Positions 24,252 to 33,358 of a stretch of 33,468 bases of DNA are shown here, piece after piece. The position numbers were made by a program, and so were the translations under genes. Source of the stretch: Geminicoccaceae bacterium (GTDB lineage Bacteria; Pseudomonadota; Alphaproteobacteria; Geminicoccales; Geminicoccaceae); the NCBI GenBank assembly GCA_025054575.1, contig JANWZN010000016.1, positions 1 to 33,468 on the forward strand. Direction: 5' to 3'. How positions within the stretch are numbered: the stretch's first letter is position 1; each line of letters opens with the position of its first letter. The notes under the pieces were generated by a model. The model searched no databases. It was not told the DNA's origin and worked only from the letters and a program-made list of their open reading frames with translations.

Positions 24252-24266
24252 CGAGCGCGCTGCCCC

Positions 24267-24294
24267 GTGCGACGGGGGATCCGCCCCGTCGCAC
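24267..24294 (-). terminator. Intercistronic hairpin between binding protein and permease genes
   Basis: A perfect 11-bp inverted repeat (GTGCGACGGGG / CCCCGTCGCAC) with a 6-base loop and no T-tract lies in the 55-base gap. Elements like this in ABC operons protect the upstream message and so raise binding protein over permease. Confidence 0.65.
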
Positions 24295-24306
24295 CGACGG
24301 GACCGT

Positions 24307-25677
24307 TCAGCCGATCACCAGGAACTGGTCTTTGAGCTCCCGACTCGCCTCTTCCTCGAGGAACTCGAGCGCTTGCGGAACGCTGAGCCGGCCGGTCTCG
24401 ACCCCCTGCAGGGCCTTGTAGAGGAGCTGGTTGTAGCGGGCGAAGTCGGGATGGGCCGGCTGGAAGGTCGACCATGGAAGGAGCTTGGTCGCCTCCTGCA
24501 GATACCAGGTGTCACGGTAGGCCGGCATGCTCGCTTGGCCGTTCAAGATCGCCGTGTGCGCCGAGCTCACCGCGTGCTTGGTGTTGTAGTAGGGCAGCGT
24601 GACCTGGGCGACGAACAGGGCCGCGAGGTCGGCATTCGGCGATTTCGGGTTGATCACGTAGACGATCGGGTGCGAGAGATTGGTGGGCTTCCCGCCTCTC
24701 TCCGCAGCGGGCATCAAGATCCAACCGATCTTCTTGAAGTAGCCGTCGCGATCTTTAGGCCAAGTAGCTCCTTTCGCGTCGCCGAGCTGAAACTCGGGCA
24801 GAGTCCACACGCCGTGATGATAGGCGAAAGCCTTTTCTTGCTTGAAGGCGGTCTGGATCTCGTCCCAAGACATCTGCGTGTTGTTGCGCGGCGTCACGCC
24901 GTTCTTGGCATTCCACTCGATCCACGACAGAGCGGCCCCGAGCTCTTTTTTCGGCAGCGCGAGCTTGCCGGTTCCATCGTCGAGGAGCCGCACCCCGAAG
25001 GCGGCGAAGGTCATGATGTAGTCCGGGCCGACGTTCGGCCGATGGAGCAGGCCGAATTGGGCCGCTCCCTTCTGGACCACCTCTTGGGCGAGCTTGGAGA
25101 AGTCCCAGGCGGTGAACTCGCCGCTCGCCACCTTGGCGGGCAGGCTCTCGATGAACGCCTCGTCCTTGCCGATCTTCCTGAGGTGATCTTTGTTGTAGAA
25201 GATCATCCGCGATTCCGAGTCTTGCGGGATCGCGTGGATGCGCCCGCGATATTTGGTCGCCTCCCAGAAGACGGGGATAACGTCCGAGAACGCCCAAGGA
25301 TGGCGGGCCACGAAATCCTCGAGATCCATCGCGTAGCCGGAGCGAGCGAATTCGCCGATCCAGGTGTGCGACGCCACGAACAGATCCGGACAGCGGCCGA
25401 CGGCACAGGCCTTGAGGAGCTCGAGCGCGTCGGCGTCGAAGCCCGCGGCCGGGCTCTCGAACACCTCGACCTTCACGGTCTTGCCGGTTTTCGCCGCTGC
25501 CAGCCAGGCGTTCACTGCATGCGCCGCCTCGACGACGTTGCCGGCGCGCAACGGTCCGGACCGGTCCGCTCGCGCCCACATCTTGAGCACGATCTCCTCG
25601 CCGCGCGCCGCCGGCGCCAAAGCCAGTCCGATCCCGCACAACGCCGTCGCCAGGACCGCCATCATCGGCCGTCGCAT
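24307..25677 (-). CDS. Extracellular solute-binding protein, family 1 (UgpB-like by context)
   Basis: The 456-residue protein has a signal peptide (MRRPMMAVLATALCGIGLAL, cleavage near AARG-EE) and the cluster B binding-protein fold: VLKMWARADRSGP at the start, PDLFVASHTWIGEFARSGY, then YRGRIHAIPQDSESRMIFYN and later AAFGVRLLDDGTG. It binds substrate in the periplasm and presents it to the permeases. Glycerol-3-phosphate or a glycerophosphodiester is inferred from the two GDPD genes and nearby glpD; the sequence alone would also allow an oligosaccharide. ATG at 25677 follows GGGAGGACGAGG. It is first in the operon. Confidence 0.88.
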   Translation of the reverse strand: MRRPMMAVLATALCGIGLALAPAARGEEIVLKMWARADRSGPLRAGNVVEAAHAVNAWLAAAKTGKTVKVEVFESPAAGFDADALELLKACAVGRCPDLFVASHTWIGEFARSGYAMDLEDFVARHPWAFSDVIPVFWEATKYRGRIHAIPQDSESRMIFYNKDHLRKIGKDEAFIESLPAKVASGEFTAWDFSKLAQEVVQKGAAQFGLLHRPNVGPDYIMTFAAFGVRLLDDGTGKLALPKKELGAALSWIEWNAKNGVTPRNNTQMSWDEIQTAFKQEKAFAYHHGVWTLPEFQLGDAKGATWPKDRDGYFKKIGWILMPAAERGGKPTNLSHPIVYVINPKSPNADLAALFVAQVTLPYYNTKHAVSSAHTAILNGQASMPAYRDTWYLQEATKLLPWSTFQPAHPDFARYNQLLYKALQGVETGRLSVPQALEFLEEEASRELKDQFLVIG

Positions 25678-25832
25678 CCTCGTCCTCCCTCCGCTCGGGT
25701 CGCCCGTCGATCTCGACCGCGTTCGAGGTGGCACGAAACCGTGCGCGCTGCGTGACGCCGTGTTGCACGCAGATCGGGCGTGCCCCGCGACGGCTGCAAT
25801 CGCACCGGGACCGACGGGGACCGGTGATCCGG

Positions 25833-27434
25833 TCAATCGCGCGCGAGCAGGAAGAGCTCGAGTTGCCCGTTGTCCCAGAGCCCGCGCCAAACGCCGCGCG
25901 GCTCCAGCCGGCCGAGACCGGAGAGCGTTGCCAGCACCTCGCTCGGACCGCGCCGCTTGTAGAGGAAAAGCCAAGCGCGATCCCGGCCGGCGAGCACGGC
26001 CTCGAGCTCGTGCGGCTCGTAGAGGCTCACGCCACGATCGACGGCGGCGATGGATGGTGCGCCGATCGGCGGTGGTGGACCGGTGACGACCCCGATATCG
26101 GCGGCGGAGAGGCCCTTGCGGGATGCATAGTAGGCGAACGGCCAATGGTAGAAATGCGGTGCGAGGAGGAAGACGTCTCCGGGTCGTGCCTCGGCTGCGA
26201 CCAGCTCGATCGCTTCGGGCCACGCGACTTTCTGCGGTCGTCCATGCCACGCGACGAGATCGGCCGCGGCGATCGCCAGCAACAAGCCCAGGAACCCCAT
26301 GCGGACCCGCGCCGAAGCGATCGTAGCGAGGCCGACACCGGCGAGAACCAGGCCGACCGCGTGCGAAGGCAACAAAACGCGCTCCACCCAGAGCGGCCGA
26401 ACCAGCAGTCCCACCGACCACACCAGCGCCGGCAAACCGACGGCGAACGCTGCCAGCACGAGGGAAACGGGCCCATGGCCCCGCGATCGAACGGCCATGA
26501 CGGCCGCCAGGAGCAAGGGCACCGCCAGCACGACCCCCGCCCAGAGCGCGCCACCGGTCGCGAAGTGCGGTCCGTAGAGCCGCGCAGTTTCGACGATCGC
26601 CCTCGGCAGCGAGGGCTGCCGGATCCATGCGACGTTGACCGCAGTGGCGGCCTGCTCGAGAAGGACCGGCAGCCACGATAAGAAACCCACTGCCACCGGG
26701 GCGTTGGCGGCGAGCCAGGCGACTGCGAAGGAGCGGCTCCGCCCTGCGGGCACCAGCCACCAACCGAACGCGACGATATTGGCGAGGAAGACCAGAAAGA
26801 TCCCGGTGCCGTGGGTGTAGATGGCGATCAGGCCGCCGGCCACGTAGGCAGCTAGCCCCCACCGCTGCGCCTCCAACGGGCCGCGGAAGCCCGTAAAATT
26901 CCGGCCTGGGGCAAATGGTTCCGGATTCGATGCTCGCAAAAACAGCACAAGTCCCGAGATGGCGAGCAACGTTGCGAAGACCAGCACGGCGTAGCCGCGT
27001 GCCTCTTGCGCATAGGCGACCTGGAGCGGCGCGATGGCGACGAGAAGGGCTGCGAACCTGGCGGCTCTCGGACCTGCGACGCATTGCCCGATCGCCCAAC
27101 CGAGCGGCACCGCCGCGATCCCAGCGAGCGCCGCTGGGAGACGGAGCGCTTCCTCCGTGTCGCCGACGACCAGGAGCGCAGCGCGCTCGATCGTGAACCA
27201 GAGCGGCGGGTTGGTCTCGGTACGGGCTGCAGCACCCCAAAGCTCGGCGAACGGCAGATGCGCCCATCGCCACGAGAAAGCCTCGTCAAGCCACAACGGC
27301 TCGGCCCCGAGCCCGATCAACCGCAGCGTCGCTCCGATCAGCACGATCGCGAGGAGCATTGCGGCCTCCGACGCGAGCGCGCCGGGTCGTGCGGAGCGGG
27401 CTGCCGGAGAAGCCGTCTCGACCTCTCCGGTCAT
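25833..27434 (-). CDS. Membrane glycosyltransferase, family 39-like
   Basis: The 533-residue protein has a dozen or so hydrophobic segments and the GT39/GT83 (ArnT-like) signature PLWLDEAFSWRWAHLPF in the first periplasmic loop, where the Asp-Glu pair is catalytic. TNPPLWFTIERAAL and AYAQEARGYAVLVF are further family stretches. It would move a sugar from a polyprenyl phosphate donor to a lipid or protein outside. The ATG overlaps the stop of the GT2-GtrA gene (ATGA), which probably makes the donor. Confidence 0.9.
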   Translation of the reverse strand: MTGEVETASPAARSARPGALASEAAMLLAIVLIGATLRLIGLGAEPLWLDEAFSWRWAHLPFAELWGAAARTETNPPLWFTIERAALLVVGDTEEALRLPAALAGIAAVPLGWAIGQCVAGPRAARFAALLVAIAPLQVAYAQEARGYAVLVFATLLAISGLVLFLRASNPEPFAPGRNFTGFRGPLEAQRWGLAAYVAGGLIAIYTHGTGIFLVFLANIVAFGWWLVPAGRSRSFAVAWLAANAPVAVGFLSWLPVLLEQAATAVNVAWIRQPSLPRAIVETARLYGPHFATGGALWAGVVLAVPLLLAAVMAVRSRGHGPVSLVLAAFAVGLPALVWSVGLLVRPLWVERVLLPSHAVGLVLAGVGLATIASARVRMGFLGLLLAIAAADLVAWHGRPQKVAWPEAIELVAAEARPGDVFLLAPHFYHWPFAYYASRKGLSAADIGVVTGPPPPIGAPSIAAVDRGVSLYEPHELEAVLAGRDRAWLFLYKRRGPSEVLATLSGLGRLEPRGVWRGLWDNGQLELFLLARD

Positions 27435-28579
27435 CGCCCGCTGCGCTCGCCCCAGGTGTAGAAGCCGCTCACCACGTAGTTCCAGACTGCGCCGACCAGG
27501 ATCCCGCCCGCGGCCGCGAGCGGCCAGGCCGTATCGCGGGCGTAGAGCGCGGCTGCGACCCCGACATTGGCGATCGCGCCGAGCCCGCAGACCAGCACGA
27601 AGCTCGCCAGACCGCGCAACCAAGCGAGCCCGCGCAGCCGCCTGTCGGCCCAAGTGAGCTCGTTGTCGAGCGCGAAGTTGAAGACCATCGCGGCGACCGT
27701 GGCGAGCGTTTGGGCGGTCACGAAACTGGTTCCGAGAACCTCGAGCGAGGTCACTAGGAAGGCGAGATGGACCAGCACCCCGGTAGCGCCCACGGCGGCG
27801 AACAGGAGAAAGCGCGCGGGCACGACGCCACCCAGGGCCTTGTCGGCCAGCAGAAGAAGAAACTCGACGGCGACCCGGGCGTCGAGCTTGGAGGAGCCGA
27901 AACGGCGGGATCGGAACCGATAAGGGAGCTCGACCACCCGAAGCGGCACCGGCGCGGAGAGGAGAATGTCCAAAAGAAGCTTGAAACCGATCGCCGACAG
28001 ACGTCGAACCGTGCCTTCGAGGGCTGGCCGACTGATCGCGAAAAAGCCGCTCAGCGGGTCCGACAGTCCCCGCAACCGCGGCAGGCGCTGAACCAGGGCC
28101 GTCCCTAGGCGGCTCAGCAGCCTTCGATCCTCGCTCCAACCGGGCACGACGGAACCGTCGAGGTAGCGGCTCGCGACGACGAGATCGGCATGGCCGGACT
28201 GCAACCGCTCGAGCATCCGGGGCAAGAGCAGCTCGTCGTGCTGAAGGTCAGCGTCGATCACCGCCAAATACGGCGCGCATGTCGCCAACATCCCTTCCAC
28301 ACACGCCGAGGCGAGGCCGCGCCGGCCGACCCGCTGCAGGCAACGGAACCGCGGGTCGTGCCGTGCGAGCTCGCGGGCGAGCTCCGCGGTGCCATCGGGC
28401 GAATCGTCGTCGACGATGACGACCTCGAACGCGACCCCGTCGAGCGCGGCCGAGATCCTCCGGGCGAGTTCCGCGAGGTTCGCCCGCTCGTTGTAGGTCG
28501 GCACGATGACCGCGAGCTCGGGCGCAGCGAGCCGCTCGTAGTCGGATCGTCTCTGCTGCGCCGCGATCACCGTCGCCAC
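27431..28579 (-). CDS. Dolichyl-phosphate mannose synthase-like GT2 fused to GtrA membrane domain
   Basis: The 382-residue protein has two parts. Residues 20-245 are a GT2 domain with VIVPTYNERANL, VDDDSPDGTAELA and DADLQHDE, as in polyprenol-phosphate sugar synthases. Residues 255-380 are a GtrA-like domain with four helices (FLLFAAVGATGVLVHLAFL ... NELTWADRRLRG ... WNYVVSGFYTWG), which may flip the lipid-linked sugar. The start shown is GTG at 28579. It is coupled to the GT39 gene, so synthesis, flipping and transfer would be joined. Confidence 0.92.
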   Translation of the reverse strand: MATVIAAQQRRSDYERLAAPELAVIVPTYNERANLAELARRISAALDGVAFEVVIVDDDSPDGTAELARELARHDPRFRCLQRVGRRGLASACVEGMLATCAPYLAVIDADLQHDELLLPRMLERLQSGHADLVVASRYLDGSVVPGWSEDRRLLSRLGTALVQRLPRLRGLSDPLSGFFAISRPALEGTVRRLSAIGFKLLLDILLSAPVPLRVVELPYRFRSRRFGSSKLDARVAVEFLLLLADKALGGVVPARFLLFAAVGATGVLVHLAFLVTSLEVLGTSFVTAQTLATVAAMVFNFALDNELTWADRRLRGLAWLRGLASFVLVCGLGAIANVGVAAALYARDTAWPLAAAGGILVGAVWNYVVSGFYTWGERSGR

Positions 28580-28772
28580 AGCTGCCGAACTCCGAGCACC
28601 CTACCCCTCCACGGCACGCTGCCGACCACCTCGTTGACGCCCCGAGGTAAAGAAAACTGTCGCCCGATGCGAGCCCGCAAGCGCCATTTGCCGCTACGCG
28701 CGAGCCAGAGGCGGCCTCTCCTCCGCCGCTGGCGCCAGTGCCCCTTGCAACCGGGCCCCGCGCCCGTGCGCT

Positions 28773-28801
28773 TTGACCGCGCCCGGCGCGACGGCTATCC
28801 C
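28773..28801 (+). promoter_or_regulatory. Sigma-70-type promoter TTGACC-N17-TATCCC
   Basis: TTGACC (28773-28778) and TATCCC (28796-28801) are spaced by 17 bases, some 35 bases before the dehydrogenase ATG. The pair resembles the promoter at 2413-2441. Confidence 0.5.
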
Positions 28802-28835
28802 GGACCTGCCGTTGAATGCCGACGCCGGGGGGAGG

Positions 28836-29927
28836 ATGATACAGATCGCGGTTGCGCCGCTCGAGCGGCTGGTCGCCGAGACGTTCCGGCGGGCGGGTTG
28901 TCCCGAGGACGAAGCTTCGAGGATCGCCTACTATCTCGTCAAAGCCAATCTCACGGGCCACGACAGCCACGGCGTGATTCGCGTACCGCGCTACCTCGAG
29001 TGGCTCCAGCAAGGGCGGGTCCACGCCGGTCGCCGAGCCGCGCTCGAGCTCGACGCCCCGTCGATCGCGATCGTGGACGGCCGCCACGGCTTCGGCCAGA
29101 CGATCGGGCCCGAGGCCTGCGCGATCGGCTGCCGCAAGGCCAAAGAAAGTGGCATCGCGCTGGTCGCCATCCGGCGCTCCGGACACCTCGGGCGGATCGG
29201 CGATTTCGCCGAGCTCGCGATCGAGCAGGGTCTCGTCTCGCTGCATTTCGTCAACGCCTACAACTCCGTGTTGGTAGCACCGTTCGGTTCGCGAGAGCGG
29301 CGCTTTTCCACCAACCCGATCTGCATCGGCGTACCGACGGGTGACGACCGGCCGTTCGTGCTCGATTTCGCGACGTCGCTCGTGGCCGAGGGAAAATGCC
29401 TCGTCGCGCACCAGGGCGGAAAGCCCATTCCGAGCGATGCGCTCGTCGGTCCGGACGGCCGGCTCACCGGCGACACCTCCGTCCTCTACGGGCCGTCCGA
29501 CGACGGCGGCTACCCGGATCCTCGCCGAGGCCCCGGCGCGATGCGGGCCTTCGGCGAACACAAGGGCAGCGGCTTGGCACTCGCCTGCGAGCTCCTCGCC
29601 GGCGCCTTGGGTGGCTCCGGCATCAACGCGGACCCGGACGGGCCGTTCCACAACGGCATGCTGTCCTTTTATGTCGATCCCGCCGCCATGGGTCGCAGCG
29701 AGGACGCTTTCCTCGCCGACGTCCGGCGCTTCCTCGCCTGGATCCGCGACGCGGCGCCGATCGATCCCGAGGCCGGCGTGCTGGTCCCCGGCGACAAGGA
29801 ACGGATGACCGCCGCCGAGCGACGCGCGCGGGGCATCCCGCTCTCGCCGGACAGCTGGGGCGCTATTCTCGGTGCGGCGCGCAAGGCCGGTATCGCGCCG
29901 GCGGAGATCGATGCGATCCTCGGCTGA
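28836..29927 (+). CDS. Malate/L-lactate dehydrogenase-family (Ldh_2) oxidoreductase
   Basis: The 363-residue protein belongs to the NAD(P)-dependent Ldh_2 family, which includes ureidoglycolate, malate and sulfolactate dehydrogenases. Landmarks are ANLTGHDSHGVIRVPRYLEW (catalytic His), RRSGHLGRIGDFAELA, FVLDFATSLVAEGKC and GEHKGSGLALACELLAGAL. ATG at 28836 sits directly after a GGGGGGAGG run, unusually close; homology starts at once after it, so an upstream TTG is less likely. The following RraA-like gene is 19 bases away and a two-gene pathway on 2-hydroxy or 2-oxo acids is likely (inference). Confidence 0.9.
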   Translation: MIQIAVAPLERLVAETFRRAGCPEDEASRIAYYLVKANLTGHDSHGVIRVPRYLEWLQQGRVHAGRRAALELDAPSIAIVDGRHGFGQTIGPEACAIGCRKAKESGIALVAIRRSGHLGRIGDFAELAIEQGLVSLHFVNAYNSVLVAPFGSRERRFSTNPICIGVPTGDDRPFVLDFATSLVAEGKCLVAHQGGKPIPSDALVGPDGRLTGDTSVLYGPSDDGGYPDPRRGPGAMRAFGEHKGSGLALACELLAGALGGSGINADPDGPFHNGMLSFYVDPAAMGRSEDAFLADVRRFLAWIRDAAPIDPEAGVLVPGDKERMTAAERRARGIPLSPDSWGAILGAARKAGIAPAEIDAILG

Positions 29928-29946
29928 CTCTTAGGGAAACGAACCG

Positions 29947-30648
29947 ATGGTCCCCACCCCCGATCTCTTGGCCCGCTTGGCCGAGGTGGACACGCCCACG
30001 ATCTGCAACGCGCTCGAGCTCGTCGTGCCCGAGCGCCGCGCCACCGGCTTCACCACCCGCACGTTCGTCGTCGCAGACCCGGCGCTGCGCCCGATCGTCG
30101 GCTTCGCCCGCACCGCGACGGTCCGCGCCCGCACCCCGAGCTCACGCGCGGCGGTGGAAGCCAAGGCGCTTCGGCTCGACTATTACCGCTACGTGGCCGC
30201 GGCACCGGGCGCGCCGACCATCGTCGTGATCCAGGATCTCGACGATCCGCCCGGCTTCGGTGCCTTTTGGGGCGAGGTCAACACGACCGTTCACAAAGCT
30301 CTGGGCTGCCTCGGCTGCATCACGAACGGCTCGATCCGCGACCTCGACCTCTTGGCTCCGGGGTTCCAGCTCCTGGCCGGATCGGTTGGGCCGAGCCACG
30401 CCTGGGTGCATCTCGAGGCCTTCGGCGTCGACGTCGAGGTGCACGGGGCGCGCGTTTGCCACGGTGACCTGGTCCACGCCGATCGCCACGGCGCGGTCGT
30501 GATTCCGTTCGAGGCGGCGGCCCGCCTGCCCGAGGCGATCGCGCTCTGCGGTCGGCGCGAGGCCCCGATCCTGGCCGCGGCGCGGGCCCCGGGCTTTTCG
30601 GTCGAGAAGCTGGCGGCCGCCTGGGCCGAGGCCGAAGACATCCACTGA
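29947..30648 (+). CDS. RraA-family protein (aldolase/regulator-like)
   Basis: The 233-residue protein has the RraA/HMG-aldolase fold signature GCITNGSIRDLDLL (G-x(4,5)-R-D) and ARVCHGDLVHADRHGAVVIP. Relatives are 4-hydroxy-4-methyl-2-oxoglutarate or oxaloacetate lyases; some inhibit RNase E. Next to a dehydrogenase gene, a lyase of 2-oxo acids is more likely than RNase control. Its start has AGGGAAAC upstream. Confidence 0.86.
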   Translation: MVPTPDLLARLAEVDTPTICNALELVVPERRATGFTTRTFVVADPALRPIVGFARTATVRARTPSSRAAVEAKALRLDYYRYVAAAPGAPTIVVIQDLDDPPGFGAFWGEVNTTVHKALGCLGCITNGSIRDLDLLAPGFQLLAGSVGPSHAWVHLEAFGVDVEVHGARVCHGDLVHADRHGAVVIPFEAAARLPEAIALCGRREAPILAAARAPGFSVEKLAAAWAEAEDIH

Positions 30649-30660
30649 CGGGCACCTGGC

Positions 30661-30870
30661 GTGAACGGGCTCGGCCGTTTTTTGGTCGTCCTCGGCATCG
30701 TCCTCGTCGTGCTCGGGCTCGCCATGCCCTGGCTCGGCAAACTCGGACTGGGCCGGCTGCCCGGCGACATTCTCGTCGAGCGCGAAAATTTCACGTTCTA
30801 TTTCCCGATCGCGACCTCGCTCCTGATCAGCCTCGTCCTGTCGCTCCTGCTCTGGTTGCTCGGGCGCTGA
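30661..30870 (+). CDS. DUF2905-family small membrane protein
   Basis: The 69-residue protein has two helices (FLVVLGIVLVVLGLAMPWLG and a C-terminal ISLVLSLLLWLLG) flanking the typical GLGRLPGDILVERENFTFYF. The start is GTG. Its last 44 bases overlap the end of the convergent large gene. Function unknown. Confidence 0.88.
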   Translation: MNGLGRFLVVLGIVLVVLGLAMPWLGKLGLGRLPGDILVERENFTFYFPIATSLLISLVLSLLLWLLGR

Positions 30871-33358
30871 GCCGGGCGCCGACGGCCGGGCCGAGACCCG
30901 CCGACCGCTCGCCGACGAGCCGCGAGAGCGCGACGCCCGTCGCTCCGACGAGGAGGTAACAAATAGCGGCGATCCGCAGCGAGGTCGAAATACCGGCCTC
31001 GATCCCGACGGCGACCGCGATGCCGGCGGCGAGCACGCCGGCCGCGCCGTTGACGGCCCAGAACCAGGGCGTTGGCCGCGCGTCGATCGCTTCGACCAGC
31101 CTCATGCCGGCCGGGAAGGCGAAGCCCATCAGGAAGCCGGGCGGCCCGATCGCGAGCAGACAGAGCGACACGCGAACCGGCAACGTGGCACCTTCGAATG
31201 CCGCCGCGACCGGAGGGAACCAGACGGGCAGCATGAAAAGGACGAGGGCGAGTGCGGCGCTCCAGAGGAGGATGCGTCCCGACGCCTCGAGGCGCAGCCG
31301 TTCGGATGCGAGCGCCCCGAGCCCGGTCGAGAGGATGATCCCGAAGAGCCCGATCGCCAAACCGTAGACCGGGTGACCGAGAAACACCGACAAACGCTGG
31401 AGGAGCCCGATCTCCACCAGCATGAAGCCCAGACCGATGAAGAGGAAGTAGATGGTGCCCAAGGCCGCGAGCGCGGGCTCGGCGCGCCGCAACGTCGGCA
31501 GCGCGGGAGCGATCATCGTGACGAGAACGACGAGCGCGGAGAGGCCGATGATGAGAGCGAGCGTGATCGTGGCCTGCAGATTGCCGCGGATCACGCCGGT
31601 GCCGTGGCTGCGAACCGCCTCGAGCATCGCTGACGGATGGGACATTCTGAGCTGATTGAAGAAAAACGGCCGATCGTCGGTCGCGGGCGAGAGATCGAGC
31701 CGGAAGCCGCGGGCCAGCGCGTGGAGCGATTCGAGATCCGGCGCCGCCACGATCCGCGCCAGCACGGGCGAGGCGGCGGGTCGACCGGGTGCCACCAACA
31801 AGCGAAAGCGGAGCCGGTCGGCGGTCTCTGTCAGGGTCGCAATATCCGCAGCCGACAGCGGCTCGCGGCCGACGATGATCGTCGCGATCCGATCGTGGGC
31901 GGCGAGCACGATGTGGCGCTCGGGCTCCGCTGCACCGCGCGTCAACAGCGCCGCTTTGGCGAGGCTCAAGAGCCGGCCGGTCTCGTTGACGTCGGCGGGA
32001 TCGTACCAGCGCGAGACGGTGAAGATGCCGGAGGCAGTCAGCCGATCGAAAAAGCGGCGCCAGCCCTCGACCGTGTAGAGACCATTCTCGCTCAGCGAAA
32101 AAGCCCCCGCCCCCGTCGCCGCCCAAGTGTCGATCATGCTCATCTGGACGAGGTCGAAGCGCTCGTCGGTCCGCGCGAACCAGCTGCGCGCCTCGTCGAC
32201 CACCAGCCGGACGCCTGGGACTTCCGCGAGCCGGTTGAAGGTACGAAAGTCCCGATCGAGCAGCCTGATGAAGATGGGGTTGATCTCGACACCCGTGATG
32301 TCACGGAAACCGAACGTCCAGGCCGAGACGAGATCGCGCCCGCCGCCAACGCCGATCACCGCAGCACGACCTTCGTTGCGGATCGCGTAGGCTAGATTGA
32401 CGAGATCGTAGCGCAAAAAATCGAGGGTCTGGTCACGGCCCTCGAAGCGGTACATCACGGTTGCGGCTTCACCGTCGATATTGACCCAACGCTGCTCGAT
32501 CCGCGTCTCCGGCATCGCAGGCGATGCGGCCCACATCACCGCAGGCTCCGGTCGCACGGGCCCGCCCTGGGCCAGGATCCGGGAAAACGAGTTCCACGCG
32601 ACCACGTCGTGGTGCTCGAGGTATTCGAGGTGCCCGCGCACGACCGTCGGCACCAGTCCACGAGGATGGAGTGCCGCGTTCGCGAGCCCGGCTGCGCCGA
32701 TCAACAACGCGATCACGGCCGGGTGGGCGAGGAGACGCAGCCGCCCGAGCGGGCCGGGCGGCGGTGCGAGCTCCGAGCCGAGGCGCGCCGACTTGAATAG
32801 CCAGCCGGCCAGGGCTCCCACAGCCGCAACCAGCAGAACGGCGGAGAGGGCGTCGACCCGATCGAGCAGCAGGAGCACGACGAGGCAGCCGGTCGCCGCG
32901 CCGACGAGGTCGACTCCGTAGACCAAGCCGACCGGCCAGGGACTACGGGTGAGCGCCAGGGAGACCGCGACACCGGCGAACAGGTAGGGTGGGGCCAAGA
33001 CGAGAATGAGCTTGAGCCAGACGAGCGAGGTGAGGACCAGGTTGCCCGGGTGGACGAAGACGACACTGGTGACCAACAAGAGGAGCGAGAGAGCGGTCGC
33101 CAGCGCGAAGCCCGCACTCGATCGTACCAGCTGCGGGCCGAGATGCTCGGCTGCAAACCAAGCGCTGCGAAAGTACACCAAGAGGGCACCGGCGGTCATC
33201 CCGAACATCGCCATGCTGATGGCGAAAAAGGCGAGATGGTAGTGGCTGACCACCGAAAGGATCCTGGTCTGCAGGATCTGCAGCATCAGGACAGCCATGC
33301 AGATCAGGAACAGGCCGGCCAGGAAAGGCAGCCGGCCTTCGGAACGATCCCGTCTCAT
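30827..33358 (-). CDS. Large membrane protein with spermidine-synthase-like methyltransferase-fold domain
   Basis: The 843-residue protein has about six or seven helices at the N-terminus, a soluble Rossmann part at roughly 300-580, and a second helix bundle to the end. The soluble part resembles polyamine aminopropyltransferase: AVIGVGGGRDLVSAW, then DITGVEINPIF, with FDLVQMSMIDTW matching the catalytic strand region; a catalytic Asp is plausible but not certain. Membrane-fused spermidine-synthase-like proteins of this kind are common and mostly uncharacterised. ATG at 33358 follows GGAGGCGGGGG. Confidence 0.85.
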   Translation of the reverse strand: MRRDRSEGRLPFLAGLFLICMAVLMLQILQTRILSVVSHYHLAFFAISMAMFGMTAGALLVYFRSAWFAAEHLGPQLVRSSAGFALATALSLLLLVTSVVFVHPGNLVLTSLVWLKLILVLAPPYLFAGVAVSLALTRSPWPVGLVYGVDLVGAATGCLVVLLLLDRVDALSAVLLVAAVGALAGWLFKSARLGSELAPPPGPLGRLRLLAHPAVIALLIGAAGLANAALHPRGLVPTVVRGHLEYLEHHDVVAWNSFSRILAQGGPVRPEPAVMWAASPAMPETRIEQRWVNIDGEAATVMYRFEGRDQTLDFLRYDLVNLAYAIRNEGRAAVIGVGGGRDLVSAWTFGFRDITGVEINPIFIRLLDRDFRTFNRLAEVPGVRLVVDEARSWFARTDERFDLVQMSMIDTWAATGAGAFSLSENGLYTVEGWRRFFDRLTASGIFTVSRWYDPADVNETGRLLSLAKAALLTRGAAEPERHIVLAAHDRIATIIVGREPLSAADIATLTETADRLRFRLLVAPGRPAASPVLARIVAAPDLESLHALARGFRLDLSPATDDRPFFFNQLRMSHPSAMLEAVRSHGTGVIRGNLQATITLALIIGLSALVVLVTMIAPALPTLRRAEPALAALGTIYFLFIGLGFMLVEIGLLQRLSVFLGHPVYGLAIGLFGIILSTGLGALASERLRLEASGRILLWSAALALVLFMLPVWFPPVAAAFEGATLPVRVSLCLLAIGPPGFLMGFAFPAGMRLVEAIDARPTPWFWAVNGAAGVLAAGIAVAVGIEAGISTSLRIAAICYLLVGATGVALSRLVGERSAGLGPAVGARLSARATRAGATGRG

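Noticed and set aside
25798-25832. Inverted repeats after the GT39 gene as a terminator
   Set aside because: The stems are short (5-6 bp) with imperfect loops and there is no T-tract.
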